64,000 nucleotides of DNA from Anas platyrhynchos (GCF_047663525.1 NC_092612.1:2513501-2577500); one strand, 5' to 3'. Positions 32,949 through 44,944 are shown, numbered from the stretch's first letter. The notes: generated by a model not told the origin, from the sequence alone. Numbers and translations are program-made.

Positions 32949-35900
32949 ACTTGGCATTAAGCAAAACGCAAAATACCTTGTTTGGTTGTTCTTACATCAC
33001 TTTGCCTAGAATGGGTCCTTGTTCTGGTGCCATTTTCTACATCATCATCAGACTCCCAAGGGTTACAAATGTGCTCCCATAGAAGGGAAGAACATTTAAA
33101 AAACAAAGAACCACTCAGCTTTGCTTCCTGTTGGCATGAATTGTGCCATGTCTAAAGAGAGCAGAGCAGTGTGATACCTTCTTGCACTTACTGCAGCTCT
33201 GCCTCAGATACTCAGCTCAATTTTGACTGTAAAACTAAGTGGTTAAGGTAAATAAAACTCCGAGGACTGAATAAAGTATGCATAATTCCAACACTGAAAA
33301 CACACCACCCCAGCTATGTATAGCAACCCATTCCTGATATTTTAATGGACATTTTAATAGGTACTGAGAGGAATTCATTACTCACTGAACAGAAGACAGC
33401 ATCTTCTTCCACTAACACCTTTGAAAACAAAATTTAGAGAGCACCTTTAATTGGTGGAATATTTTATATCAGCAAAGATTTACCTATGTGGCATTCCTGG
33501 ATTACAAGCACTGGAATGAAACCCAAATGCTAGCACAGAACTTAAAAGCTCCATTCCTCAAATAGCACACACATGAGTCAACAATACCTTCTCTACCTGG
33601 CTGGGACTTCCTTTACTATTAAAATTCAGGACACAGCTCTGAATTGCATGTCTCAGAAAAATGCCTTGAGCACTGTCTTGATTGCTTCTCTCAACCAAAC
33701 CTTCATAGTATACACTATGAAGATATACACAAGTTTGCATTAGAATAATCTCTACCACCTTAGACTCTCCTGAAAAGATTATTCAAGTCTTCAGGAGTTT
33801 TTGATTAATAGATAAAACATTTCCAATACACTGGCAGAAGGATATCCTATACCATATTATAGAATACTATATCAGAAGTGCATATTGTGAATATTAATTT
33901 TAGCACATGCTGGAAAAGCTGCCATCACAGATTCCTCCCAGTTCACAAAGGTGCTGCCACTCCCAAACTCACGTAACCACTGTGGAAGTTTACAAAGCCA
34001 TAGCATGGCATGTAACAGGGATTTAGTGTGGAAGATATTTCTGACCAAATAAGCATTAAATCCCATTATCTTCTCAATACTTTATAAAACCCTGTTTAGC
34101 AACAGTCCTGCAGGGTTCACATCCATTTCTATACAGGGATCGTCTTGGCCAACATGACAGCAATAATGGATGATAAAAAGGGCAATGACTGATTTATTCA
34201 GCGGGTGGCATGTTTGAGGGTTTCCACAATGGGGTATTACCTCCTGCAGGCAGGTATCTGCCTGTTATTGTGTGACCAATGGTCCCCTGGGGACAATTCC
34301 AGCAGGGACACCCAACGTCATAGAAAATCATGTTCGCAGCTTGGGAAGAAACTACGTGTCCCAACCAGCATGGATCTCCTGCTGTCACTCCAGCCACACA
34401 TTCAGAGTCTGCTGAACATGACGGCAGCCTTTAATTGAGGTGCTGTCTCAGCATCTTGGGACTCCAATCTTACATTTTTATTCCCTCTTCTCATATGAAA
34501 ACTATCTGCAGCTTCTTCTCAAATGGAGATGTCCTGACTCTGCACATGACCACAGCTCTTTTCCTCATCCTCAAGCCTGTTTCATAACATCTTCATTGAT
34601 TCCAACACAATCACAAAATCAGGGAATTTTCTATGTGAGAAGAGACCTCTGGGTCCATCCGGTCCAACCCCTGCTCAAGAGCAGGCTGCTCAGGACTATG
34701 TGCAGAAGTTTTTGAAGATCTCCAAGGAGAAGACTCCACAACCTCTCTGGGCAACCCATGTTCAGTCCCCAGTCAGTACAGAATTGTTTCTTGGTGCCCA
34801 AACAAAACCTGTGCTCCAGGTTGTGCCCAGAGCCTTTTGTCTGGGCCTTGGGCAGCACTGGCAGGATCCTGGCCCTTGCATGGACATGGATGGGATCCCC
34901 CTGAGTGTCCTCTCCTCCAGGCTGATCAGCCCCAGCTCTCAGCCTCTCCTCCCAGCAGAGGGGCTCCAGGCCCTCCAACAGCATGGTGGCCTTCATGGTA
35001 CTCTCCCCAGTAGGCCCAGGCCTTTCCATGGGACTCTCCCCAGGCCTCTCCTGGACTGGGATCCCAGCACTCCTGATGCAGCCTTGCCAGTGCTGAGCAG
35101 AGGGGCAGGATCCCCTCCCTCGACCTGCTGCAATGCAGGGCCTAACACAGCCCAGGACACCATCAGCATTCTTTGCCCAAGGGCACACTGCTGGCTTGCA
35201 TTCACTCCAGGGCCTTTCTGCCAGGCCGCTTCCCAGCTAGGCGCCCCCAGCATGTCCTGGTGCTGGAGCTGATCCTCCGCAGGGCCAGGACTTTACACGT
35301 CTCCTTATTGAACTTCATGAGGTTTCTGCCAGCCCATTTCTTAAGACTTTCCAAGTCCCTCTGGATGGCAGCACGATGCTCTGGTGTATCCACCAATTCT
35401 CCCAATTTTGTTGTCTGCAAACTTGCTGTGGCCGCATTCTGCCCATCTTATCTGTCCCCTCCTATTTGGCAGAACTCTGCATGCACAGCAGCCTTGACCT
35501 TAGGTCATTGCATCCATAACAGCTAGAGGCAATCGCTGAAAAAGAGCTGAGAGGTGCCTGAACCCAGAGCACCTGTGTGATACCAGGTGAGCATCAGCGG
35601 TACAGGAGAGTTGAATATCCTATTTGCAAACAAGGGTGTAGAATCAAATTCTTTGTATGACACCCTCAAATTTAATCAGCATGAATATCATGAAAGACAA
35701 GTTATCTCAGTCTCACAGACCTTAAAAATAATCTCAGAAAATGAAGCATACAGAAACAACACAGAGGAAAGCTAAAATGTGTGCACTGTGGCTTTGAAAG
35801 CTGCTTAATATAGACTTAAAAGAGCCCTTTATGAGTGAAAATTAAAAAAAAAAAATCTTTAATACTACGCAAGAAATAAAAAGTGGAGGTGTGAGGACAA

Positions 35901-36380
35901 AGCACCATGGTGAGAGACCTAAGCACAAGTCTGAAAAAAAGATAAATTTTTCAGTCAACTTTGGATGCACAGCCACATCTCAGGGGCAGGAAAGAATGAT
36001 TCACATTTGCCAATATTTTCCACTGGTCCCCCAGAATCACAGCCAAGCTCAGAGGGGACATGTGACTGATGACATTTCCTAGTTCCAGACACAGTTCTCC
36101 CACTGCTTCAGCACCCGCCCCCCCTGGGCAAATTGTTAGGTGCTTCTGTGTCTCAAGGTCACTCACTCCTTAGGAAGTGGATGGGAATACCTTATAGCTA
36201 CCTCCGATTCCCATTAATGTAAATTCATTAGAAAATTTGCACCTGTTGTTCATATGTACAACTAATTATGGTGCGGAATTGAGGTGGTGAGCAAACAGAA
36301 AGAGGTAAAGATTAAGTACCGGAAGACACGTGAGAGGCATATACTGGGTGGTAAACAGTGAAGTCAGAATTGCTGAAAAA
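32949..36380. other. Intergenic, no gene recognised
   Basis: Holds one long CR1 copy (34611-35455). The rest shows no EDC-type exon and no RNA gene. Confidence 0.5.
34611..35455 (-). mobile_element. CR1 LINE, about 850 bp, minus orientation
   Basis: On the minus strand the left end carries the CR1 tail region (CCGGATGGACCCAGAGGTCTC read in reverse). Near 35280-35420 a degraded frame reads KKWAGRNLMKFNKETCKVL, resembling the C-terminal part of CR1 reverse transcriptase. The element is broken by substitutions. The open frames on both strands at 34631-35272 belong to it. Confidence 0.85.
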
Positions 36381-36383
36381 TGC

Positions 36384-36490
36384 CTCATTTCCAGGGGGGT
36401 GGTGGTTTTGAACCATATAAAAGGCTGCCCATCACAGAGCTCTTCATTCACTCCTTGTGTTCCTCTCACTTGTCCTCACTGGTCAACAGG
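36384..36490 (+). promoter_or_regulatory. Core promoter and non-coding exon 1 of small Cys-rich gene 1
   Basis: CTCATTTCC (36384-36392), TATAAAA (36416-36422). Exon 1 ends at 36490 before GTAAGT. The intron runs 36491-36852 (362 bp) with acceptor GCTTTCCAG. Confidence 0.75.
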
Positions 36491-36874
36491 GTAAGTTGGA
36501 GTTTACTGCTTGCCTTCTCTTTTGCACTCTACTGTATTTCTGTGTACTTTGTAGGAAGTCATCCATGATTTCCTACACTGTCTTGTTTGGGGCCAATTTG
36601 GAGGGATTGGTTTGGAGATCTATCTGGGTGGCTTCTTTCTGATGGAACCAGTGCTGGCCACTATGCCAATTACACTGCTGGCTAATGCCAGAATATGGAT
36701 AACTCAGAGACAGGCTACCTTGGGATTCTGGACAGAAGGGACTATACCATCCATCCAGTATGGGATAAACCTGGGGATAAGCAAGGTTTAATATGCATAG
36801 ACAGTGGTCAAATTCAGGCAGAGAAAAATAAACTCTTTCTGTTGCTTTCCAGCTTTGCCTACACTACCAACAAC

Positions 36875-37081
36875 ATGCCCTACGGAGGTTGTGGATGCTG
36901 CGGTGGAAATAACTACTCTGTCTGCTGCTACAGCAGTCGGAAGTGCTGCAAGACACCCTGCTGCTACCCCTCGCAGTGCTGCTGCCCCATGACCTGCTGC
37001 ATGCCCATGCAGACCTGCTGCTACACCATGAACAACGGAGGCTGCTGCGGTGGCAGCGGTGGTGGCTGCTGTGGCAACTAA
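36875..37081 (+). CDS. Small Gly/Cys-rich EDC protein 1 (68 aa)
   Basis: The protein starts MPYGGCGCCGGNNYSVCCYSS and has a middle of CC pairs spaced by 3-5 residues (KCCKTPCCYPSQCCCP, MTCCMPMQTCCY) and a Gly/Cys tail (GGCCGGSGGGCCGN). It has no signal peptide. High Cys with Gly and Tyr suggests a disulfide-linked cornified matrix protein (inference). The start is the ATG at 36875 after the leader CTTTGCCTACACTACCAACAAC; the frame is open upstream in the intron. It is 69-aa-paralogue-like with near-identical exon 2 and 3' UTR to the gene at 41164. The poly(A) signal is at 37398-37403. I cannot assign a published symbol. Confidence 0.85.
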   Translation: MPYGGCGCCGGNNYSVCCYSSRKCCKTPCCYPSQCCCPMTCCMPMQTCCYTMNNGGCCGGSGGGCCGN

Positions 37082-37258
37082 ATCCCTGGGCATGAGACAG
37101 GCAGGGCTGTGCTCACCTCCTCTGCTGCAGCACTGCCTGCTGCTTCCCACCTGGCTCACTCTGCCTTCGATATGGATATGACCCTAAATGTTCTTCATCC
37201 TCTATTTGGAAACTACAGATCTCTCCTTTTCTTTACTTGCCTTTAATCACCAAATGCC

Positions 37259-37275
37259 TGTAATGTGCTTTGAAG
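37259..37275 (+). promoter_or_regulatory. Conserved 3' UTR element
   Basis: TGTAATGTGCTTTGAAG, 178 nt after the stop. Identical at 41555-41571, and with one change at 48391-48407 in EDWM. A diverged form is at about 32794 in EDCRP. Confidence 0.5.
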
Positions 37276-37397
37276 TTTCTACACGCTGATCAGTGTGATT
37301 TTTCTTTGTAAGCATTAGTTCTACTGTTAGTTTTTCCTCTTGGTGTGTGGGATGTTATTTTCATCACTGTTTTGCTTCAATCTGCCTGAAAAAATGA

Positions 37398-37403
37398 AAT
37401 AAA
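37398..37403 (+). other. Poly(A) signal of small Cys-rich gene 1
   Basis: AATAAA, 317 nt after the stop. Confidence 0.75.
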
Positions 37404-40400
37404 ACCTGTAGTTCTTGAGACTGCAAAACTTCTGGTGGTTATCTGATTTCTAGCTGGTGCACCTGGAGTGTATCACCATATCTATCACATCCTTTTTGCA
37501 TTTTCTTCTGGCAATGGGATACTACTCTCTAGAAGGTGTTGACTAAGGGGGCTTTGACCACATAAAGAGAATCATTGCATCCCTGATGCAGCTCTGAGCT
37601 TATGCATGCGTCTATTCTAATATAAGCTGGGTGTCTGGCACCTGTGCAATCAGCATTTCTACTCTCACTGTAAAACTACAAAGAAATGGGATGAAAATCA
37701 TACATAAACTTACAAGGATGTGAATTTCTTCTGGAACACTGGCACAGGCACATCACAACTTGGAAAGCTCCATGTATTTAAACCACCTATAGGTCTACTT
37801 AAGTACCTCTAGTGAGTTCCTATAAGCAGTTTAACATTTATGAGAAGGAGGCCTTGCTTTTGCTAAATTGTGTGGGTTGTCAGATTTGGAGCTGAATGGT
37901 CAGAAGAGATGGTGAGAAGCCTCTACCATCTTCAACAAGTGGCTGGATCAGTAAGAATTTTATTAAAAAACAGCATGCAAGACATGTGCTACAGTCCTCA
38001 GTCTTTGTCTAATGCCCTTTACCAGTTCTGTTTCCACCCCATGTCAGTCCCTTCTCTGCATTAGTATCTGCAGTCCACTCACCAAGGTCTATGAATATCC
38101 AGTTCACCTGCATGGCTGGACATTGCTGACACAGATGGGAAGTGCCCACCTAGATCCTCCCTTCTTGCAGCTGCAGGATTTGCAAATGAGAACTTCCCTG
38201 CTGAAGGCACAAGTGAAGTGTCCCCTTTGCTTCTGCCCCACTAGTTCCCTGTAAATTAGTCAGTTCTCATGGGCAGGCAACGTACGCCTCCTCAGAGGGG
38301 ATCTGCTGGAGAGGAAATGCCATGCATGTTCTTCTACCCTGGCTGCAGGACTTGCAATTACAAGTTACTTCTCCAGTGTTTTGCTCAAGGAATTATTCTC
38401 ATTCAGGAAAGTATGGAAAGGAGCTGGCTGGATTTATTGCAGGGGTGAAGCAGCACTAAAACCACAGCCTGTTCCTTTGCACTGTGCAGAAAGCAAACCA
38501 GGGTCCCTGCTAGCATCCTTGGGGCTGACAGCAGCTCATCCAGGAGCAGCTGGCTCCAGAATGCCCTGGGGATGCTGGAGGATGCCGGGCAGCAGCAGGG
38601 AACTCACCAGGCAGGCTCCACCATCCTCTCATTAGGCAGCACTCCTCTCAGAGTAATGTTCCCAAGCCATCAGATGAGAGGTGCAATTTTCATCTGTGCA
38701 AAAGCTTCCTCTCAAATACCCTGTGTTCCTGCCAGCATTCAGCCCCACAGCAAAGTGCATGGGAGGCCGTGGCCGGTGTTAAATAAGCATTCGTTCACCC
38801 TGGCTGAGTGTCCCATGGTTCTGCCTTACCTTGACCTTCCTGCCTCCCTCTCTCCCTTCCAGAAAATGGTTCCACCTGAGCAACGTCCCTTCCTGCATCG
38901 CTTCTGAGTCTCTGCCTTCCACTTAACTCCATGACCCCTGTGAGGACCAAGGAGTTCATGCAGAGCTAGGTCAGATCAGTGCCAGGGCTCCAGCACACAA
39001 GGGCATTTTAGCCAGATGCAAGGGGAGGAGGGAGGAGGGACATTTTGTCTTGAAATGACAGAATCATGAAAGGTTTGAGTTGGAAGGGACCAACCCAGTC
39101 CAACCACACTGCCACTGGCAGAGAAACCTTCCTGTAGATCGGGCTGTGGAAGCCCCATCCAGCCCAGATTTGAACATTCCCATTGCCAGGGCATCTGCAA
39201 CCTGTATGGGCAGCCTGGGCAAGGGGATCTCACCACCTTCATCGTGAAGGATTTCCTGCTAATACCTAAGCCAAACCTATTCTCTTTCACTTAAAAACCA
39301 CCGCCCCTTGTCCCATCACTCCAGGCCCTGTTAGAAAGTGCATCCCCCTTGTCATAACCCTCTTTATGTATCAAAAGCTGCAGTGGGGTCTCCCTGGAGC
39401 CTTCTCCAGGCCTAACCCCCCCAGCTCCCAACCTGGCCCCACACCAGAGATGCTGCAGCCCCCGAGCAGCCTCACGGCCTCCTCTGGCCCCACTCCAACA
39501 GCCCCACATCTGCCTCATGCTGGGGACCCAGAGCTGGATGTGGTGCTGCAGGGGGGGTTCATGAGAGTGGGGCAAAAGGGGACAATCCCCTCCCTCGCCC
39601 TGCTGTTCCAATCTGCTGTTCCAATGGGGTTGCTCTCAATCCACCCGTACCCAGTTAGATTACTCCCACTAGGTGCAGGAGCATGCACTTGGCCTTGCTG
39701 GACTTCCTGAGGCTATTTTGCATTACACCTGGCCCCAGAGCCATGCCTCCCCGCGTTACCATTTGCACAGGCAGTCCCTTGACTTTTTAATTAAAATGCA
39801 AAATATTCTGAAGTGAGGCCAATTCACTTCAGAGTCTTAGAAAATGTTCCCAGGGAAGCAAAGTGGAAAGCAAAGCACAGCAGGAACTGAAGGACTCTTG
39901 TCCAGCCTGTGTTGGTAATGCCCACATGCAAACCTGAACCCACAGGCTGGAGGATTTGCAGAAGTTTAGGCAAACCAAAGGCCAACACCAAGATGCTCTC
40001 GGCATGCAGGAGGGGACGATGATCTTGTGCGGAGTCATGTGCGGGTGACAGACCCAGGAACTGGCGTGACTCCTGACATGTCCCGAGCACGTGGTCTTCT
40101 CACTCCCTCCTCAAATGCACATCCTGTGACCAGTAACAAGCATACCTATTTTCATGACATCTGCCAAATATTTCTCTCAAACACCAGCCCGGTGAAGCAA
40201 CCCATCATGTGTCCAAAAGACATGACCTGGGGGCTTCTGTTGGGCTCTTACACTGATTCAGCACCAGCCACTTCTGAGTAAGTCCCTTAGCATCTCTGGC
40301 CGTCACCATCTGCATTCGTCAAACGGATGCAAGGATGCATTCTTTAGCTCCCATGCAAGGCTGCAGAGAGAACAAATTCATTAGTATTCATAGGAGCCCT

Positions 40401-40540
40401 CTGATTATCTGCAGGCTAAATAGTTATGAGACAAAACAAAGGTAGTGATCACAAATAATAAGGCAAAGAGTAAATAGCTGAAGACACGTATAGCTAAAAA
40501 GTATGGGTTTGTGTTAGTAAACAGGGAAGTCTGAATGGTC
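37404..40540. other. Intergenic, no gene recognised
   Basis: Contains a CR1 copy (39058-39745) and otherwise nothing I recognise. Confidence 0.5.
39058..39745 (-). mobile_element. CR1 LINE 3' portion, minus orientation
   Basis: Starts with ACAGAATCATGAAAGGTTTGAG and TTGGAAGGGACC (reversed CR1 tail). It continues through a CATCGTGAAGGATTTCCTGC segment and CAAAAGCTGCAGTGGGGTCTCC, to a CATGCACTTGGCCTTGCTGG segment. Confidence 0.85.
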
Positions 40541-40549
40541 AATGGCTGT

Positions 40550-40656
40550 CTCATTTCCACATAGGATGGTGCCCAGGACTATAAAAGGTCTCCGGGCCCA
40601 GCTCACTTCATTCGTTCATCTTCTCCTCTCTTCACTTCTCCTCACCGTTCAACAGG
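40550..40656 (+). promoter_or_regulatory. Core promoter and non-coding exon 1 of small Cys-rich gene 2
   Basis: CTCATTTCC (40550-40558), TATAAAA (40580-40586). Exon 1 ends at 40656 before GTAAGT. The intron runs 40657-41141 (485 bp). Only the last 20-25 bp of the intron match gene 1. Confidence 0.75.
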
Positions 40657-41163
40657 GTAAGTGAGAACATCTTGATCTTCCTTCCTCTTCACTAAAGGAA
40701 AATGCTATGGATATCTTATAACAATAGCAAATACAGATGGGTCTCTAGACTGGACCTTTGGCTAAAGTTGGTCTTTATGAAGAGTGTACTGGGAATTATG
40801 GGGACAAATTCGAAGCCTTAAGATGGAGAGGCTGCAGGGGTACCAGCAGGGCCATGCAGAGCAAAAGGTCTGAGAATGTTTCTGGCCCAGGACTGTCTGC
40901 ACCGTGTTGGTAGCACTGCTACCCAGAGGGATGCACTGGTGCAAGTAGGTGAGCATCTCCATGGCAGCAAAAAGACAGAGGCAGGAGTTATAAGTAATAT
41001 TTATTAGAAAAAAAATAAAGACAACAGTGGGTTTCAGTTCCTAGAGTCTCTGAGTTTAGCACAAGCAGCGCAATGAATGATTTCTGCATTTCCAAATATG
41101 CTGCTCCTGATCACAGCCTGACTCTTTCTGTTGCTTTCCAGCTTTGCCTACACTACCAACAAC

Positions 41164-41373
41164 ATGGCCAACGGAGGTTGCGGTGGATGCTGCGGTGGAA
41201 ATAACTACACCGTCTGCTGCTACAGCAGTCCGAAGTGCTGCAAGACACCCTGCTGCTACCCCTCGCAGTGCTGCTGCCCCATGACCTGCTGCATGCCCAT
41301 GCAGACCTGCTGCTACACCATGAACAACGGAGGCTGCTGCGGTGGCAGCGGTGGTGGCTGCTGTGGCAACTAA
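41164..41373 (+). CDS. Small Gly/Cys-rich EDC protein 2 (69 aa)
   Basis: Paralogue of the gene at 36875. It differs by MANGGCGGCC against MPYGGCGCC at the N-terminus, SVCC to TVCC, and Arg to Pro in CCYSSPKCC. The remaining residues are the same as far as I can align them. The start is the ATG at 41164 after leader CTTTGCCTACACTACCAACAAC; the upstream TTG at 41131 in the same frame is intronic. The poly(A) signal is at 41706-41711. A role in disulfide-linked cornified matrix is inferred. No published symbol assigned. Confidence 0.85.
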   Translation: MANGGCGGCCGGNNYTVCCYSSPKCCKTPCCYPSQCCCPMTCCMPMQTCCYTMNNGGCCGGSGGGCCGN

Positions 41374-41554
41374 ATCGCTGGGCATGAGGCAGGCAGGGCT
41401 GTGCTCACCTCCTCTGCTGCGGCACTGCCTGCTGCTTCCCACCTGGCTCACTCCCACCTTGGATATGGATATGGATACGACCCTAAGTGCCCTTCCTCCT
41501 CTGCTAGACTGCAGATCTCTCCTTTTCTTTACTTGCCTTTAATCACCAAATGCC

Positions 41555-41571
41555 TGTAATGTGCTTTGAAG
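41555..41571 (+). promoter_or_regulatory. Conserved 3' UTR element
   Basis: TGTAATGTGCTTTGAAG, 182 nt after the stop, identical to 37259-37275. Confidence 0.5.
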
Positions 41572-41705
41572 TTTCTACAGTGTGATTTTCCTTTGTAAGC
41601 ATTAGTTCTGCTGTTAGTTTTTCCTCTCGGTGTGTAGTATGCTTAATGCTGTTGATATATCATGCTCTTCTTTCCTGCTTTAATCTCCAATTACTCATGA
41701 AAGAC

Positions 41706-41711
41706 AATAAA
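41706..41711 (+). other. Poly(A) signal of small Cys-rich gene 2
   Basis: AATAAA, 333 nt after the stop. Confidence 0.75.
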
Positions 41712-44045
41712 AGCTGTGGCTTATGACACTGCAAACTTCTGGTCTCTGTTCATTCATTTATCTTTTCCTTTTAAGCTGTATCTCTGATCCAGGACTTCTT
41801 TAGCATCTGCTTAGTTTCTGATTACGTGGAATTTTTTAACTATTCAGCCTGCTGCTGATGGCAGCACCCCAGGATATGCAGTGAACTTGGGTCAGCCTCT
41901 CACCTGAGGAAAAGCAGCACTTGCTGGTGTCAGTGCATTAAGTGACAGGCTATGCAGTGTTGTCTTATCTTCTCCCTGCTTATAAGATGTGCAGTCTGCA
42001 ATAGAAGCATCTGTATCATCCTAAGGCTAGAGCTGAGGGTCTTTTTTGTTAATGGAATCCTTCCCAGTAAATTTGCTGAGCTTTAAAGCAAGCTTCTTAA
42101 AGACCCAATGTCTTATCAATGAGGTTAAATAGACCAGCAAGTGTCTCATCTGAAAACAGATGGTGCAAGGAGAGAGCCATTGAAAGTCTGGCCTGAAGGA
42201 TTCAGAAATGTTATCTAATTCCATTTGGGGTTCTATTAAAATATGGCACATTTTAAGAGGTGATATTCAGAAGTGAAATATTTGCACTTCATGATTTGCA
42301 AAGCCCTTGGGAACAGAAGTGACTCCAAAACATCTTTGTTAATGTAAAAAAATCCAAGTTCTGTAGAAACACCGTAATCGCAAGAAAGCAGTAATGAGCT
42401 ATAAATCAAAAGTCCTAGTTGGCCCCTAACCAAGGGTTTTTCCACCTCTACATGCAAGTCCTGTGCCTTCCTGCAAGGCAATTACATTTTTCCAGTAGTT
42501 GAAGAATAAATTATCTCAGCAGCAGCGGAGCACGTGCCCTACAGTCACACCCCTGAATTCTGCACATGCTTTTCCCCGTGATTCAAACCCAACCGCCACT
42601 TGGACAGACCTCTGAGCATCTCTTCCACAGCTCTGCTGCGGAGTGAGTGGATGGAAATTCCTTTTGCACTGACAGCCCGGGGCTGCTGTGCGAGATATAT
42701 TGCTGGCATTTAAAAAATGCCTTGACCATCCACAGAAATGCACAGAGGAGGAGCTCCACGGACAGTGAGTCAAAGCAGAACTGTCAGAAGGCGGATGTGG
42801 CACTTGACAAAGCCTGGCGTTGTTAGTTCGTGAGGTCAGCAGTGCCCTGGGTTGTCCTCATTCCAGATTTGCAGAGCATAAAAGGGCTTTTGGTGTTGTA
42901 CCCACTCACTTGGCTGAGAAACTTCTCACTTGGAAGGGAATTAACTCCTTAAAATGGGGGAAAGGACATCCCCACCACAGCCTGACCCTGTGCCCAGGTG
43001 CCTGCCAAAGGCGCTCTGGGCATAAACAATTAGGTGATGGTACTCCAGGACCATGCACATGGGAGAGGTCCAAAGTCACCCAGCAAACAGGAAGGAGATC
43101 AGGGGTGAGAGAGGGGAGAGCTGTGGGAATCCCCCAGGAAATTTCCTATTATTTCTGCAGGCCAGTGGGTTTGACACAGCAGTGACATGGCAGTTTCACA
43201 AAGTTAGCATTATTAAAAAATAATAATAATAATAATAAAAAAATAAATAAAAAAAAAAAGGTTTTCCCTCTACTAGTTTTATTCAAGCAGGAATGATAGG
43301 TGAGTGTAGCCCCTGTGCCAGCAGCAGACAACAGTGCCATGGCACAAAGCATGGAGAGGCAGGAAATTCCTCTTGTCTACATCGAGCATGGTATTGCAGC
43401 ACCAAGCTGGACTTCCACCTGTGGGTGAAAAGGCCAAAGAGTGGCTTGGGGTTAAACCCCAGCTCCATGAACACAAAGACTCCTGGTTTAGAGTTGACCA
43501 GGGTGGTTTTTAGGCTGAAATAGAGTTGAAAAATCAATCACTTATTAATGAAAAAATAATTTATTTCTTATTCCAATTTTTCCTTTAAAAAAAATACTTT
43601 GCAGGAAGCTTTTTTTTTTTATGCTAGATTTCTCTCTACTTTCTTTTAATCTCATGAAAATCTGTCTCTATTTACCCACCTCTGCTCTGACACCCCATTT
43701 TATGGCCTGAGCACTAGTGTGCTGGGACATGGGACTGGACACCAGGAACCCTGGACCTGTAGGTGACTTTCCCACTGCCACGAGAGGCTCTTTTTGCACA
43801 CACCAGTCAGCATCACGGCATTCCAGGTATCCTTATCCCAGGATCCCATCTGACTGACGTTGGGTAACAGCCTATTTGAACATGACCGATGGGAGAACAA
43901 ATTAGTTAATGGCCAATGCATATGCAAAGAGCTAAGCTGACGTTACAGCGAGGGAGATGCTAATTGCAGCTGATTAATCCAATAGCAAGTGCCAGAAAAA
44001 ATATACATGCAGAAGTGGCACTCACTGCTTAGCTATTAATTCCCA
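41712..44045. other. Intergenic, no gene recognised
   Basis: Contains an AAT/A-rich microsatellite (about 43214-43259) and a T-rich tract (about 43607-43620). No exon or RNA gene seen. Confidence 0.5.
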
Positions 44046-44052
44046 TGGCATG

Positions 44053-44154
44053 CCTCATTGCCAAGAGAGCACGGCTGCATATAAAAGCTTTTGGCTCCAG
44101 CGCGGTCCTCAGGACTCAGACACCCTGCTCAGCCCGTCTGTCACCAGTCGCAGG
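44053..44154 (+). promoter_or_regulatory. Core promoter and non-coding exon 1 of the 206-aa gene
   Basis: CCTCATTGCCAAGAGA (44053-44068) merges the CTCATT-type and TTGCCAAGAGA elements seen in other promoters. TATAAAA is at 44080-44086. Exon 1 ends at 44154 before GTGAGT. The intron runs 44155-44286, only 132 bp, the shortest in the window. Confidence 0.75.
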
Positions 44155-44323
44155 GTGAGTTGGATTTCCTCTGCTGTCTCAGATTACTAGCATTTTTTCA
44201 TAGAAAGAGCCAATTAAAAAAAAATAAATAAATACTAATATTAATAATAACAATTAAAAAAAACTCCATTGTTTTCTTTTTCTCAGACTTTATCCCCGAG
44301 GGCTTGGACATCTCTGCCACAAG

Positions 44324-44944
44324 ATGCAGTACCGTAAAGGCGAGGATGACCAGGATTTGTGCCACGACGACTCCATCTGCGGCTGCCACGAAAGCCCCAT
44401 GGGCGTCACGGACCTGTCCCCCTGCCATGACCCCGGCAGCCTCAGCCGCGACGTTGAGGGGTCCTGCCAGAGCGTGCCACAAGCCTGCCAGCTGCCGGAG
44501 CCCTGCCCGCCCCAGAATTGCTGCCCGCCACAGCAACGCTGCACTTTTGGCAAACCCTGTCGGCGGGTGGAGCTGAGCCCCGTGCAGCCCTCTTGCCCCC
44601 CCACTAAAATCCACCGCCGGCCTCTGCAGCAGTATCGGCCGCCACTGCAAAGCGAGGATCCAGGGAGCTGCGGCAAGCCTCGCAGGAGAGTGGAGCAGTG
44701 TCCCGTGCAAGAGCCCTGCTCGCCCATCCCGCTGCATCCCCGGCCACTGCAGCGCCGCTGCCCCTGCGTCCCGTGCTGCTGCCCACCCGTCCAGCACTGC
44801 CGCCCACCCGTCAAGCTCTGCCGCCCACCCGTCAAGCTCTGCCGCCCACCCGTCAAGCTCTGCTGCCCCCCTGCCGTGCAACATCCCAGCCAGCACCAGC
44901 ACAAACAGGTCCCTCTCTTGCCCCCCTGCCTGCAGAAGAAATGA
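44324..44944 (+). CDS. Pro/Cys-rich EDC protein with CRPPVKL repeats (206 aa)
   Basis: The N-terminal third is acidic and Cys/His-containing (MQYRKGEDDQDLCHDDS, CHESPMG, CHDPGS). The middle is Pro/Gln/Cys-rich with two related segments: FGKPCRRVELSPVQPSCPP and CGKPRRRVEQCPVQEPCSP. The C-terminal part has three C[R/C]PPVKL heptads and ends CLQKK. There is no signal peptide. The CPPV-type heptads recall the CPPVQxY block of the array genes, and the TTGCCAAGAGA promoter element is shared with A and B, so a common origin is possible. Gln- and Lys-rich ends fit transglutaminase cross-linking (inference). The acceptor is TCTCAG (44281-44286). The poly(A) signal lies 666 nt downstream (45610-45615), the longest 3' UTR here, because a CR1 fragment sits in it. 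I do not assign a published symbol. Confidence 0.8.
   Translation: MQYRKGEDDQDLCHDDSICGCHESPMGVTDLSPCHDPGSLSRDVEGSCQSVPQACQLPEPCPPQNCCPPQQRCTFGKPCRRVELSPVQPSCPPTKIHRRPLQQYRPPLQSEDPGSCGKPRRRVEQCPVQEPCSPIPLHPRPLQRRCPCVPCCCPPVQHCRPPVKLCRPPVKLCRPPVKLCCPPAVQHPSQHQHKQVPLLPPCLQKK

Noticed and set aside
34631-35272. Open frames of 185-190 aa on both strands
   Set aside because: They fall inside a degraded CR1 LINE and have no independent gene structure.
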